From Gaoshiqia sp050178015 (lineage in GTDB: Bacteria > Bacteroidota > Bacteroidia > Bacteroidales > Prolixibacteraceae), in NCBI GenBank assembly GCA_050178015.1, contig JBFXGM010000012.1, positions 62,001 through 126,000 on the forward strand: a stretch of DNA of 64,000 nt, written 5' to 3'. The position numbers and the translations under genes were made by a program. Under the pieces are notes generated by a model, which saw only the letters and a program-made list of their open reading frames with translations, was not told where the DNA came from and did no database searches. This document shows, in pieces, positions 8,940 through 18,732 of this stretch. Each line of letters starts with the position of its first letter. The stretch's first letter is position 1.

Positions 8940-10514
8940 TTAATTATAACCCGTGTTTTGAGTCAGGTTCGGATTGGCATCCAGTGCTGTTTGCGGAATG
9001 GGATACAGGTTACGGAAGCTTTCCGAAACGGCTTTAAACTCCCAGGCCGAGGTGAACTTACCAAAGCGAATCAAGTCGCGGCGGCGCGACATTTCGAAAG
9101 TCAGCTCCCGGCCACGTTCGTCCAAAATGTCCTCCAATGTAACGGCACTAAGCGTACTGGCATTGCTGCGTTCGCGAATAAGGTTGACCAGTGGCAAAGC
9201 CAAGTCGAACTGTCCTTTGCGGGCATAAGCTTCGGCCTTCAACAAAAATATTTCAGCATAGCGCAGGAAGGCGATGTCGTTGCCGGCATTTCCCCCATTG
9301 GTATTTGGGTCAATACCCCATTTGATCCATTTGATACCGGCATTCATCGGTTGACTGCGAATACCGGTTGCCGGAATGATTTCGTACGGCACCGGACCTT
9401 GCGTAGATTTTCCTTCAACATACAGGGCCGAGTTTCCATCCGGCACCACCCGTTCTACCATCACCACCTGTCCGTTGCGAGGATCAATCAACGGTCCGTG
9501 CCCAAAGAACATTTTCTTCCGGAGATCCTGATCTTCAAACAAATTCATAACCGATTCGCGGGTCTGGAAGCCGTTTTGAGGCGTGTAGGGCAAACCGAAC
9601 AAGCCGCCACTGATACCCGGCAGCACTTTCTGCACCAGCGGATGCCCCACTCCACCGGCAATGGTTGGGGTGTAAACTCCGCCAAAAATGAATTCGGCAT
9701 TCCCTTCATTATTGTACACAAAGTTGTCGAAGTAATTATCCAGCAATTCAAAAGCTCCGGAAGCAATTACCTGATCGCAATACGAGATTACTTCGTCATG
9801 ATAAGCCGTTCCGGTGTAAACTTCGGCATTTATGTAAACCGTTGCCAGCAACCCATAGACAGCTTCGCGAGTAATACGACCGTAATACTCGTTTCCGACA
9901 TTTGCCTGCGACGGTAGGTCCGGTGCAGCTGCTTCCAATTCTGCGACAATGAAATCGAAGACTTCAGCCCGCGTACTTTGCTGCGGCAAATCGTTGGCAT
10001 CCACTTTCGCACCGGTGAAAACCGGTACATTGCCAAACAAGTCCATCAAGAAAAAATAGGCATACGCACGCAGAGCACGCAATTCGGCTTTTGGGCCTTC
10101 CAGGCCCTCAATACCTGAGTTTTCCAATGAAGCCAACAACGCATTGGTCCGCCCGACGGTCCCAAAAAACGAGTTCCAGGCTGAGGACAAATAAGAGTGG
10201 TCGGCATCCCATTTGTGCTCGGTAATTTGCTCAAAGGCATCGCCCGACCACCAGCCCTGGATTTTTCCGGTCACCAACACCTGGTCGGCCGACATTTCCA
10301 TAATCCGGTATTCAGTCCCCATGCCGGTAATGGTCGCAAAGTTCCGGTAAATCCCCGACAGGGAAGAAAGTACCTGGGCCTCGCCCTGGTAATACGTTTC
10401 GGCCACATACTCCGAATAGACATCTTCATCCAGCGTACAACCGGGCATCAGGTTTATCGACAAAGCCAATAAAAGCGCCAGATATGTTTTATATGTTTTG
10501 ATCATTCTCTTCAT
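8940..10514 (-). CDS. SusD/RagB-family glycan-binding lipoprotein, module 3
   Basis: A 524-residue SusD: lipobox at Cys26 (LMPGC), then a TPR-rich N-half with SLSGIYRNFA and ELRALRAYAYFFLMDLFGNVPVFTGA, the classic SusD helical segment, and a C-terminal RYAEIFLLKAEAYARKGQFDLA and RGRELTFEMSRRRDLIRFGKF, which is the RagB/SusD signature. It forms the surface lid over the SusC transporter encoded 31 bases upstream and binds the oligosaccharide being imported. It is a paralogue of the module 2 SusD in length and sequence. As the direct neighbour of the lyase operon it most likely carries pectin oligosaccharides. The start has a short AT-rich leader. Confidence 0.95.
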   Translation of the reverse strand: MKRMIKTYKTYLALLLALSINLMPGCTLDEDVYSEYVAETYYQGEAQVLSSLSGIYRNFATITGMGTEYRIMEMSADQVLVTGKIQGWWSGDAFEQITEHKWDADHSYLSSAWNSFFGTVGRTNALLASLENSGIEGLEGPKAELRALRAYAYFFLMDLFGNVPVFTGAKVDANDLPQQSTRAEVFDFIVAELEAAAPDLPSQANVGNEYYGRITREAVYGLLATVYINAEVYTGTAYHDEVISYCDQVIASGAFELLDNYFDNFVYNNEGNAEFIFGGVYTPTIAGGVGHPLVQKVLPGISGGLFGLPYTPQNGFQTRESVMNLFEDQDLRKKMFFGHGPLIDPRNGQVVMVERVVPDGNSALYVEGKSTQGPVPYEIIPATGIRSQPMNAGIKWIKWGIDPNTNGGNAGNDIAFLRYAEIFLLKAEAYARKGQFDLALPLVNLIRERSNASTLSAVTLEDILDERGRELTFEMSRRRDLIRFGKFTSAWEFKAVSESFRNLYPIPQTALDANPNLTQNTGYN

Positions 10515-10545
10515 ATCGTATTATTGTTAAAAGTTGACATCTTAT

Positions 10546-13500
10546 CTAAAACGTAATATTTGCGCCCAGCATGAATACTTGTGGCCGTGGATACACCAGG
10601 TAATCAATCCCGATTGGGGCTGTTCCGCCACGGTTGGTATTGGTGCGCACTTCCGGGTCAAAGCCGGAATAATTGGAAATGACAAACAGATTCTGTCCGG
10701 AAACATATACACGGGCTTTGGATAAGAAAGAGACCTTATTGGTATTAAACGTATAACCAACACTCAGATTATCGAGGCGCAGGTAGCTACCGTCTTCAAT
10801 CCACCGGGATGAGTACTGTGCACCTTGTTCGTGAGAAACGCCACTCTCAACGGCATATTTTAATACATTGACACCCGGGGTGGGTTTGGTGTATGAAAAT
10901 TCGGCAGCAGTATTGTTAAAAATATCATTGCCAACTACACCACGAAATGAAACAGAAGCATCAAAACGTTTCCAAAATACCGAACTTGAAAAGCCGAAAG
11001 TGAAGTCAGGATTAGCGTTGCCGATCACCACATCGTCCGGCCCGGCAACACCGTCTTCGTCCATCAATATTTCCATACCGTTTTCATCCAAGCCTAAGAA
11101 TTTAGGACCGTAGAATGTGCCAATAGGCAGTCCTGGTTTAATAATTTGCGCGCTGCCGTCGTGATTCAGCAAGCCGGAAGCCGGAGCCGTATCGATCACC
11201 TCTCTCGAGAATTGAGAATTGGATAATGAGATGACTTCGTTAACGTTCCGTGCAAAGTTTAGGCTCGCCTTCCACTGAAAATCATTCTTGCTGATTAACG
11301 TACCATTCAGCGCAAACTCAAAGCCTTTATTTTCAACTTCACCCACATTGGCCCACTGGCTGTTCACCACCGATGGTGCGACAGTGGAGAATTGCAGCAA
11401 CAAATCATTGGTATTTTTCTTATACAGATCGATGGTACCCGAGAAACGGCCATCAAGCAACTCCCAATCTAACCCCAAATTAAGCTGGGTCGTTTCTTCC
11501 CATTTCAAATCGGGGTTGGCATAATTACTGGGCAGAACACTCGGAATGGCGACGCCCCCCAATACATAAACCGACGAACCGCTAACGGTTAATTGCTCAC
11601 GGTACAGGTTATTCGGGATTTCCTGGTTACCGGTAACCCCAAATCCCAAACGCAATTTCAGGTTGGTCACTTTCGTGTTGTTGAAGAATGGCTCATCAGC
11701 AATATTCCAGGCAAAAGCTCCCGAGGGGAACAAACCCCAGCGATAATTATCGCCAAACCGGCTCGATCCGTCATTCCTCAAGGTGAAGGTAAACAGGTAG
11801 CGATCTTTCAGTTTCAGGTTCATCCTTCCATAAACCGAACTTAGCCGGTTTGCACTTTTATAAGATGTGTTGGACAGAATATTTCCCGATTGCATCAGGT
11901 TCCAGGTAGTAGCATCCGAAACAAATTTGTTGGCCAGAGTGAAGGTATTTTGGGTTACATACCGGTAGAACGAGTACCCCACCAACGCGCTGAAACTGGT
12001 ATTTTCGTTAAAGTCTTTCGCATAATTCAAGTTGGTTTCCATCGTCGAGCTGTAGTTTTTCAGCTTACTGATGGAAGCCCGTCCTTTTTCGGCGGCAGCT
12101 ACCGGATGGGTAGATGGGATATGGATGTACCGTTCCATCGCTTCATCGGTGTGCCCAACATTGACCGATACGCTCAGCGGATCGATAATCTTGTACGAGA
12201 AAGAAGCGCTTCCAATAAAGTTGTCGGTATGGCTCTCATCGGTCACCTCTTTCCACGAAACCGGGTTTACCCGCAGTTCGCCCAACTGGTAATAACTGCC
12301 ATCGGCATTATATACCGGCAATGTTGGCGCCCAGCGCAAAGCATCTTTCAAAATATTACCCCCTTCGTTGGCTACGTTCGACGACACAGGAACATCATCA
12401 TTGTCAATCTTCGCATAAGTCAGGTTAACGGCTATGTTCAGTTTTCCATCGAAAGCCTTATGGTTGGCATTCAGGCGGGTGGTGTATTTTTCCAGTTTCG
12501 ACGAAAGAATAATACCTTCCTGGCTACTGTAGCCCATCGAAGCACGATAGTTGCTGTTGGCCGATCCGCCACCAAAAGCCAGGTTGTGGTTCTGGCTGAG
12601 TGCCGAACGGAAAATAGCATCCTGCCAATCGGTATTGGCGCCTTCATCCGGATAAGGATAGCTATTGTCTTCGGCATAATCGCGGTATTCGTCAGCTGTC
12701 AGAAAATCCATCTTTTTCCGTATAGAAGACAAGCCGAAATAGGTGTCATACGAGATCGACTCGCCAAATTCTTTTTTACTTTTGGTGGTAATCAGGATTA
12801 CCCCGTTGGCGCCACGCGAACCATAGATAGCTGTGGCCGAAGCATCCTTCAAAATGTCGATCGACTCGATATCCGCCGGGTTCAACGTACTTAAGGGGTT
12901 CGAACCCTCCGATGAGAATGGTGATGTTCCGCTTTCACCCGACACATTCACGTACAGGTTGGCCGAGTTAAATTGCATCGGAATGCCATCAATCACATAC
13001 AGGGGATCGTTTCCGGCAGAAATGGAGCTGGTACCCCGAATGCGCACGGTAGAGGTTGCCCCCGGGCGACCGCTGCTTTGTACAATATCCACACCGGCAA
13101 TCTTACCCTGAATCAGCTGTTCCGGGGCTGCTGTAATTGCAAGGTTAAAATCTTCACTTTTGATGGACGACATGGCACCGGTTACATCGCGTTTTTTCAC
13201 GACACCATAACCAATCGCCACCACTTCATCCAAACCAATCGTTTCCTCCTCCAGGACAACATCAATGGTGGTTTTGCCGGCCACAAAATTTTCCTGCAAT
13301 TTCATGCCCACAAAACTGAAAACAAGCGTGCCATCCCCGGGAACATTGGTCAGGTTGTACCGGCCTTCCGAATCGGTAATGGTACCGATGGTTGTGCCCT
13401 TCACGACAACCGTAACTCCCGGTAACGGGAAGCCTGTAGCATCAGTTACCTTACCCGACACGGTTTGCTGTTGCTGAACCTGGCGTACCGCATTTTTTTC

Positions 13501-13860
13501 GGTGATCACCACATTCTTGCCCACAAATTCAAATTCATATCCATTAGGGATCAACACTTGCTGGAGAATGTTTTCGACAGTGGCATTGGTAACCGACAGA
13601 GTGATATTCCGACGGTCGGTCAACAAATTACTGGGGACTAAAAAACCTATATTCATTTGCTTTTCAATCACCTCGAACACTTCAGTCAAGCTGGCATTCT
13701 GGAACGACAGGGATAGTTTTGCCGATTGGGAACTCACGGTTTTTGCGTTTGTCACAAACGCAGAGACCAACATCAGGAATAAGATTAATCGCATCATAAG
13801 ACCGAGTTTTTTCAAGTAATAACGGGCTAGAAACCCGCTGGATACAGATTTTTTTTTCAT
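10546..13860 (-). CDS. SusC-family TonB-dependent transporter with STN signalling domain, module 3
   Basis: A 1104-residue outer-membrane protein. After a charged signal region come an STN domain (about 49-121), a CarboxypepD_reg-like domain (about 134-205, VSGKVTDATGFPLPGV), a TonB-box-like stretch DEVVAIGYG at 211-219, a plug with the DPLYVIDGIPM and DASATAIYGSRGANGVILITT signatures, and a long beta-barrel ending in aromatic F. The STN domain is the part that talks to FecR in FecA-like systems, so substrate docking should reach the sigma factor encoded upstream. It is transcribed after its cognate FecR with a hairpin in the gap (13915-13939). Substrate inferred as rhamnogalacturonan oligosaccharides from the downstream enzymes. 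Confidence 0.95.
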   Translation of the reverse strand: MKKKSVSSGFLARYYLKKLGLMMRLILFLMLVSAFVTNAKTVSSQSAKLSLSFQNASLTEVFEVIEKQMNIGFLVPSNLLTDRRNITLSVTNATVENILQQVLIPNGYEFEFVGKNVVITEKNAVRQVQQQQTVSGKVTDATGFPLPGVTVVVKGTTIGTITDSEGRYNLTNVPGDGTLVFSFVGMKLQENFVAGKTTIDVVLEEETIGLDEVVAIGYGVVKKRDVTGAMSSIKSEDFNLAITAAPEQLIQGKIAGVDIVQSSGRPGATSTVRIRGTSSISAGNDPLYVIDGIPMQFNSANLYVNVSGESGTSPFSSEGSNPLSTLNPADIESIDILKDASATAIYGSRGANGVILITTKSKKEFGESISYDTYFGLSSIRKKMDFLTADEYRDYAEDNSYPYPDEGANTDWQDAIFRSALSQNHNLAFGGGSANSNYRASMGYSSQEGIILSSKLEKYTTRLNANHKAFDGKLNIAVNLTYAKIDNDDVPVSSNVANEGGNILKDALRWAPTLPVYNADGSYYQLGELRVNPVSWKEVTDESHTDNFIGSASFSYKIIDPLSVSVNVGHTDEAMERYIHIPSTHPVAAAEKGRASISKLKNYSSTMETNLNYAKDFNENTSFSALVGYSFYRYVTQNTFTLANKFVSDATTWNLMQSGNILSNTSYKSANRLSSVYGRMNLKLKDRYLFTFTLRNDGSSRFGDNYRWGLFPSGAFAWNIADEPFFNNTKVTNLKLRLGFGVTGNQEIPNNLYREQLTVSGSSVYVLGGVAIPSVLPSNYANPDLKWEETTQLNLGLDWELLDGRFSGTIDLYKKNTNDLLLQFSTVAPSVVNSQWANVGEVENKGFEFALNGTLISKNDFQWKASLNFARNVNEVISLSNSQFSREVIDTAPASGLLNHDGSAQIIKPGLPIGTFYGPKFLGLDENGMEILMDEDGVAGPDDVVIGNANPDFTFGFSSSVFWKRFDASVSFRGVVGNDIFNNTAAEFSYTKPTPGVNVLKYAVESGVSHEQGAQYSSRWIEDGSYLRLDNLSVGYTFNTNKVSFLSKARVYVSGQNLFVISNYSGFDPEVRTNTNRGGTAPIGIDYLVYPRPQVFMLGANITF

Positions 13861-13914
13861 AAGTTTGTACTGTTATTATTATTACTATTTGGGATTGGTA
13901 GTCCCTTATATTCG

Positions 13915-13939
13915 CGGGCAATATTGGTAGTATTGCCCG
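13915..13939 (-). other. Stem-loop in the FecR-SusC gap, module 3
   Basis: A perfect 9-bp stem (13915-13923 with 13931-13939, CGGGCAATA arm) around a 7-base loop, just after the FecR stop codon. Six T residues follow on the plus strand, so it would terminate antisense transcription, while in the sense direction it is a hairpin without a U-tract. Modules 1 and 2 have the same arrangement. Confidence 0.6.
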
Positions 13940-13943
13940 TTTT

Positions 13944-14939
13944 TTATTCCAAATAAATCAGATCCGGCTCGGGGAAACGTTCAAGTCGTTCCACCTTCAT
14001 CGGGATCGAAATTTTCAACATGGTAATCACATCTCCTATCGAAGTTTCATAGTGAAAAGTCCCGGAAAACCGGAAATTGTCCACCAACACCTGATTTTTG
14101 TAAATGAATTTCACATGGTAAATTTCCTCCAGCCTCCGGGTAATCTCGCCCAGGGTGGCGTTGCGGAAGATTACTTTCCCATCTTTCCATGCCGTATATA
14201 AGTCAGTATTGACCTGGGTCACCTTCACCTTACTGGTTTCGGAATTCAGTTCCAGCATCTGATCAGGCTCGAGCAGGTATTTCTCTCCGGCTCGGGTTGT
14301 AAACTCCACTTTCCCTTCCACCAATGTTGTTTGGGTAATTGCAGAAAGTTGCTTTGCACACACATTAAAGCTAGTTCCCAGCACCTTAATTTCTGCCTCA
14401 CGGGTAAGTACGGTAAACGGGCTGTTAGCATCGCGGGTGACCTCGAAGTAAGCCTCGCCATCCAGGGTGACCTGCCGGTGTTTTTTGTTGAAACGCGAAT
14501 CGTATTGCAGGTTTGTTCCCGGGCGAAGGTACACCAGGGTTTGGTCGGGCAAGGTAACCAGCGAATTATTCAGCCGGTTGGCCGATACGCTGAATACTTC
14601 GCCTTCCGGATTCATCGTTCCTTGGTAATAAGCGCGGGCTCCCCACCAGCCAACATTCAACAAGATGATAATAGCCGCGGCGTAACGTAAAAATGCTTTC
14701 ATGTTTAATCTCCTGGCTTTTCCAACCGTCTGCCGTTCATGGATCCGGTTCCAGGTGTCTTCCAGTTTGATGCCGGGCTGCTTTTGTTCCAGCTGTCCGG
14801 TCCACAGCCAGATTTTCAGGTAATCGGTAAGTGTTTGCTTGTTGGGCGCTTCTGCCATCCAGTCATCCAGTTCCCTGAGTTCATCGGCACTGGCCTTTTG
14901 ATGGAAGTAGCGGTTTATGAGTTGTTCAATGCGGTTCAT
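13944..14939 (-). CDS. FecR-family anti-sigma factor, module 3
   Basis: A 331-residue inner-membrane anti-sigma factor. The cytoplasmic N-domain (1-80) should hold the sigma factor, one membrane segment spans about 83-103, and the periplasmic part has the FecR domain (about 115-210, with LDGEAYFEVTRDANSPFTV and LGTSFNV) and a DUF4974-like C-domain (about 255-331) which in this family contacts the STN domain of the transporter. An open frame extends upstream of 14939, but MNRIEQLINRYFH is the normal family start. It lies between its sigma factor (stop at 15012) and SusC3, so it is the relay from loaded SusC to the sigma factor. Confidence 0.93.
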   Translation of the reverse strand: MNRIEQLINRYFHQKASADELRELDDWMAEAPNKQTLTDYLKIWLWTGQLEQKQPGIKLEDTWNRIHERQTVGKARRLNMKAFLRYAAAIIILLNVGWWGARAYYQGTMNPEGEVFSVSANRLNNSLVTLPDQTLVYLRPGTNLQYDSRFNKKHRQVTLDGEAYFEVTRDANSPFTVLTREAEIKVLGTSFNVCAKQLSAITQTTLVEGKVEFTTRAGEKYLLEPDQMLELNSETSKVKVTQVNTDLYTAWKDGKVIFRNATLGEITRRLEEIYHVKFIYKNQVLVDNFRFSGTFHYETSIGDVITMLKISIPMKVERLERFPEPDLIYLE

Positions 14940-15011
14940 GTTATCCGTGTTTGTGCATAAAAACACACAAACCGAACAAAACCCTATATCCAAGTTGAAA
15001 AAAAAATGAAA

Positions 15012-15611
15012 TCACATAAAAGAAAGCAAGACCGAACGAACCAACAGGCTCTTGCCGGACATCTTTTCTCCGTCCAGATAAGGCGCCAAGTCTTCCCGCA
15101 ATTTCCTGAGCGCCCGGGTGATATTCGCCTCAACAGCTTTCACCGAGATGGCCAACTTATCAGCAATTTCCTTGTTCGTCAGGTCTTCGAACCGGCTCAG
15201 GCTGAATACTTCGCGACACTGGGGAGGCAAATTTGAAATCGACGTTTGGATTTTTTCGGATAGTTCGTGAAACAGCATGACATCCTCGCCGGTTTCGCTC
15301 AGTAAACGGTAATTAATGGAGGCCAACAAATGATCGGGCTCAGCAGTCATAGCCGACATTTTCTTCCGGTCGCGCAGCAGGTTCAGGCAGCGGTTACGGA
15401 TCACGATGAACAGGTAATTCTTCACCTCCGCCTCCGATTCGAGGTTAACATCTCCTTCCCACAACTTAATAAAGGCCTCCTGTACAACCTGTTGCGCATC
15501 ATCCTGCCGGTGCAAAAAATGGAACGCAACCACATAAAAGGCATGAAAATGCCTGTTATACATTGTCTCAAAGGCTTTTTTTCGAATCATCCGGGCTTGA
15601 CTGACAACCAT
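15012..15611 (-). CDS. ECF-type sigma-70 factor, module 3
   Basis: A 199-residue ECF sigma factor with a region 2 (MYNRHFHAFYVVAFHFLHR then DAQQVVQEAFIKLWEG) and a region 4 helix-turn-helix (LPPQCREVFSLSRFEDLTNKEIADKLAISVKAVEANI). It directs RNA polymerase to promoters of its own transporter genes when the FecR partner releases it; the genes are SusC3/SusD3 and probably the lyase operon. It has its own -7 element (15631-15638), 20 bases upstream of the start. The spacing to FecR is 72 bases. Family certain; target promoters inferred from order. Confidence 0.95.
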   Translation of the reverse strand: MVVSQARMIRKKAFETMYNRHFHAFYVVAFHFLHRQDDAQQVVQEAFIKLWEGDVNLESEAEVKNYLFIVIRNRCLNLLRDRKKMSAMTAEPDHLLASINYRLLSETGEDVMLFHELSEKIQTSISNLPPQCREVFSLSRFEDLTNKEIADKLAISVKAVEANITRALRKLREDLAPYLDGEKMSGKSLLVRSVLLSFM

Positions 15612-15630
15612 TTTTTGGATCTATTACCGG

Positions 15631-15638
15631 CAAAGCTA
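15631..15638 (-). promoter_or_regulatory. Candidate sigma-ABfr -7 element upstream of the module 3 sigma gene
   Basis: On the minus strand these 8 bases read TAGCTTTG, an exact match to the TAnnTTTG consensus, 20 bases before the start codon. A TTG lies 16 bases further upstream, shorter than the usual 19-base spacing. The module 2 sigma gene has the same octamer. Confidence 0.45.
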
Positions 15639-15831
15639 TGAAAAATATCAAAGTCAACAGCGTGCACATAAACCCAATGCCATTCAATCTTGAAACGATG
15701 AATTCTAAAAAAATAAAGTCTTCAGGAAGTGGCTGCACCTTTCCCTTTGCCCTGTTTTTACCATCTTGATAAAAATCCTCTTTTCGGGACTGCCCCGCTA
15801 GCTCTCCCTGATTTGTCCGGACCAACTTCAG

Positions 15832-15875
15832 ATCTTCTGTGTATCTTCTGTATATCTTCTGTGTATCTTCTGTAT
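15832..15875. repeat. Four tandem 11-bp repeats between the sigma gene and the esterase gene
   Basis: Four successive units alternate between ATCTTCTGTGT and ATCTTCTGTAT, exactly 11 bases each, followed by an A/T-rich partial inverted copy (TACACAGAA). No gene is convincing in the 15612-16019 gap apart from this and the sigma promoter. It could be a simple-sequence expansion or a regulator-binding array; 11-bp spacing would place each unit near one helical turn. Confidence 0.8.
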
Positions 15876-16019
15876 TCAAATACACAGAATAGATACAGTA
15901 TAAACATTGAATAAACGACTTGGATATGGAGCAGGTATGAGCCAACTAGCAGGAAGAATATTGGGAAAAAAATTTCAGGGAGGGAGGGCCAATATGCATC
16001 GAATCATCCAGCCACTCCT

Positions 16020-17012
16020 CTAATTGGTTTCAACGATTTCAGTCATAAAATCAACCATATAATTTACCGTTTCATCCACCCAGGGATGAAATAACCAAAA
16101 CGGGTGGATTTGCACATCAAATTTGTGCAATTCGTGGTAAATCCCCCAGCGCTCCATCATCGACATCATTTCGTACTGACCGGCCGTAAAACGTGGAAAG
16201 CCACTATTCAGAAACAGCACCGGGACCGAATTTTCATTCAGCCAGAAAATCGGTGAAGCTTCTTTCCAGCGGTCGGGACGGTTGTAAAAGTCGCCTTCGA
16301 GCCATTGCACATCGGGCGAGTCGGGCCGGCGATCCAAGCTCAATGACAGTGGGGCCATAAAATCCAGTACACCATCAACATCAATTACCGCCTGCACCGC
16401 ACTCGATTGGTCGTTGTTGCCCATGCTGCCTTCAAACTGCTCAACACCATTCGTCATGCCCACCAACGCAGCCAACTGTCCGCCTGCCGAACAGCCCGAA
16501 ATGGCAATAAAATCGGGATCAATGTTGAATTGATCAGCATTGGTCCGCAGCCAACGAATGGCCGCTTTGATATTATGAACGGCTGCCGGGTATTTGGCTT
16601 CGAGCGACAACTGGTATTCCACCGCCACCGTAACGAAACCCTGCCGGGCAATCATCTGGGCCATGGGCACCTGCAACGATTTGTCGCCGGCACGCCAGCC
16701 CCCGCCGTGAACCAATACCAGTGCCGGATATTTACCTGCCTTTTCGGGACGAAACAAATCGACATGCAAATCGCGCGGACCAAACGGGGTTTCGGGCAAA
16801 TGGGCATACACCAAATCGCGCTCGGCAATCACGCCCGCCGGAACACTGTCCTTCGCAGGAACAGCTTGGGGATAGTTGTTTTTTATTTGGCGGTGTACCC
16901 GCGGGACATTGAAGGTGGTGTCGGTCGGGATAGTGGTACCTTGTATGAACTGGGCGTTGACGCCCGAATAAAAACAAATTGCGATAAGCAAGCTGAAAAA
17001 ATGTACTTTCAT
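16020..17012 (-). CDS. Secreted alpha/beta-hydrolase esterase (BD-FAE-like), probable glycan acetyl or feruloyl esterase
   Basis: A 330-residue secreted protein with a clear signal peptide (ending GVNAQ). It has the HGGGW oxyanion motif, the nucleophile elbow SGCSAGG and VAVEYQLSLEAKYPAAVHNIKAAIRWLR, the arrangement of the BD-FAE/acetyl-xylan esterase group, with D and H expected in the last third (DVQIHPFWLFHPW). It would remove acetyl or feruloyl groups from plant cell-wall glycan, making room for lyases. It is between module 2 SusD (156 bases upstream, with a hairpin in the gap) and module 3's sigma gene, so it could belong to either. The longer open frame starts from TTG at 17051; ATG 17012 fits the signal peptide. 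Confidence 0.8.
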   Translation of the reverse strand: MKVHFFSLLIAICFYSGVNAQFIQGTTIPTDTTFNVPRVHRQIKNNYPQAVPAKDSVPAGVIAERDLVYAHLPETPFGPRDLHVDLFRPEKAGKYPALVLVHGGGWRAGDKSLQVPMAQMIARQGFVTVAVEYQLSLEAKYPAAVHNIKAAIRWLRTNADQFNIDPDFIAISGCSAGGQLAALVGMTNGVEQFEGSMGNNDQSSAVQAVIDVDGVLDFMAPLSLSLDRRPDSPDVQWLEGDFYNRPDRWKEASPIFWLNENSVPVLFLNSGFPRFTAGQYEMMSMMERWGIYHELHKFDVQIHPFWLFHPWVDETVNYMVDFMTEIVETN

Positions 17013-17117
17013 GGGTTTCGATTGATTCGTCAGGTTAAACTTGAGTGTCAAAATTAGAGGTTATAAATTTTGAAGCGGGGTAAAAATCACCGCAATGCCG
17101 GGGGTGAATTATCAAAT

Positions 17118-17157
17118 AAAACAGAGGGCCACTTATTACAAGACAGCCCTCCGTTTT
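17118..17157 (-). terminator. Terminator-like stem-loop after module 2 SusD
   Basis: The arms at 17118-17129 and 17146-17157 pair over 12 bases with one mismatch and lie just past the SusD2 stop. Minus-strand sequence after the stem is only weakly T-rich, so some read-through into the esterase gene is likely. Confidence 0.6.
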
Positions 17158-17167
17158 ATGAATTGAA

Positions 17168-18718
17168 TTAATTTGAATATCCCGGATTTTGATCCAAGTT
17201 TGGGTTGTTTGTTATTTGAATGGCGGGGATTGGATAAAGACCTCTCCATCCATCTGCTATCGGATCTTCGACCTGTTGTTTATAAAACCAGGTACTTGTA
17301 AAATAAGTTCCAAAACGGATCATGTCAGACCGACGTTTTCCTTCCCAAATAAATTCGCGGGCTCGTTCCTTGTCAATGTCTTCTAATGTCAAACTTGTTA
17401 AGTCAGCACAATTGCTTCTTTTCCGAACCTGATTAACCAGGCCTAATGCAATAGCGGCGTCCTGCCCCAGGCGGGTCAGGGCCTCGGCTTTCATCAGCAA
17501 AACGTTCGCATAGCGATCAACGACATAGTCATTATTCGCGTTGTAGCTTGTAAAGGTGGCACCGACCGGCGAATACTTCAACACTTTATAACCTTCATTA
17601 TCAGCAATTGCCATACGGGTAGGCTCAACCAAGGTGATTAAATTCAATTGAACGCCTTTAGAGTCAACAAGTGGTGTTACCCCATCTAAGTAGAATTGCG
17701 GTCCATATTCCAATAACTTCAGCCGGTCATCCCCTTCTTCATAGCGTTCCAGGGCCGTATCATCAAAGCAATACCCGTTTGCAGGGCCGAAGCCTAAGCC
17801 ATATTTTTTCTGGTCGAGGGCGGGCTGGGCATACAAGATAAACTGGTTACCGCCCACCCCTTTGGCCGGGTCAACTGAAATGGCCGTAATCACTTCCGAA
17901 TTATTCTCGTTAGTAGCCAGGAAACAATCTCCGACACTTGGCTGCAACGCAAAGGCGCCAGTGTTAATAACATTGTTGCACATCGTAACGCATTCGCTAT
18001 ATTGCTCGGTCCCCGAATAAACTTTAGCATTCAAATAGACTTCAGCCAATGCTGTATAGACAGATTCTTTTGTCAAACGAGGGTAATACGAAGCCCGTTG
18101 TGCCTGAGTGAACGTTGTGACAGATGGAAGTTCGGCGGCAGCTGCATTAAATTCGTCAACGACAAATTGATATACTTCGGCACGCGAATTTGTGCTGGGA
18201 AGATTGGTTGCTTCAACTCTGGCACCGGTAAAAACAGGCACGTTGCCCCACCAATCCATGGCCCGATAATATCCAAAAGCTCTCAAAGCACGCACTTCAG
18301 CAATCATTGCCTTGAAGTCATCGGCATTCGGTGACGATTCCAAACTTGCCAAAACAGCATTTGCCGCTCCAATTTCCTGAAAAATAGTGGCCCATGCGGT
18401 TACCATTCGCCCGTTGCTTGGAGTACATTTGTGAGTCATTACCTCATCAACACCCTGATCATACCAGCCACCACTTGCCTTGCCCGGGCAGAAGAATTCA
18501 TCCGTTCCGTACTCGGTGAAACGCCAACCATCGCCACCAGCTGAATGGAAGTTGCCGAAAAGGCTATATACACCGACCACTGAAGAAAGAGCTTCCGTTT
18601 CATTCTGATAGAAAGTCGTTGGCGAGAGTTTGCCGTAAGTGACTTCATCCAGATCTGTACATGAAGTGTAAAACATGCCCGCACAAACCAAGGCTGTTAA
18701 TATTTTATTAGTTTTCAT
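17168..18718 (-). CDS. SusD/RagB-family glycan-binding lipoprotein, module 2
   Basis: A 516-residue SusD with lipobox Cys20 (FYTSC), a TPR-like N-half with AEVRALRAFGYYRAMDWWGNVPVFTGA, and the C-terminal DRYANVLLMKAEALTRLG and RAREFIWEGKRRSDMIRFGTY of the family. Downstream of SusC2 by 14 bases. It resembles the module 3 SusD along its whole length, so modules 2 and 3 probably come from a duplication and may bind related glycans. Confidence 0.95.
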   Translation of the reverse strand: MKTNKILTALVCAGMFYTSCTDLDEVTYGKLSPTTFYQNETEALSSVVGVYSLFGNFHSAGGDGWRFTEYGTDEFFCPGKASGGWYDQGVDEVMTHKCTPSNGRMVTAWATIFQEIGAANAVLASLESSPNADDFKAMIAEVRALRAFGYYRAMDWWGNVPVFTGARVEATNLPSTNSRAEVYQFVVDEFNAAAAELPSVTTFTQAQRASYYPRLTKESVYTALAEVYLNAKVYSGTEQYSECVTMCNNVINTGAFALQPSVGDCFLATNENNSEVITAISVDPAKGVGGNQFILYAQPALDQKKYGLGFGPANGYCFDDTALERYEEGDDRLKLLEYGPQFYLDGVTPLVDSKGVQLNLITLVEPTRMAIADNEGYKVLKYSPVGATFTSYNANNDYVVDRYANVLLMKAEALTRLGQDAAIALGLVNQVRKRSNCADLTSLTLEDIDKERAREFIWEGKRRSDMIRFGTYFTSTWFYKQQVEDPIADGWRGLYPIPAIQITNNPNLDQNPGYSN

Positions 18719-18732
18719 TTTTCAATAATTGT

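Noticed and set aside
11890..12894. Long plus-strand frame (334 codons) opposite SusC3
   Set aside because: Antisense shadow of the transporter; no domain.
15568..15945. Open frame of 125 codons on the minus strand between the sigma 3 gene and the esterase
   Set aside because: It reads through the 11-bp tandem repeats, overlaps the sigma gene's start and promoter, and its product looks like low-complexity repeats with no known domain.
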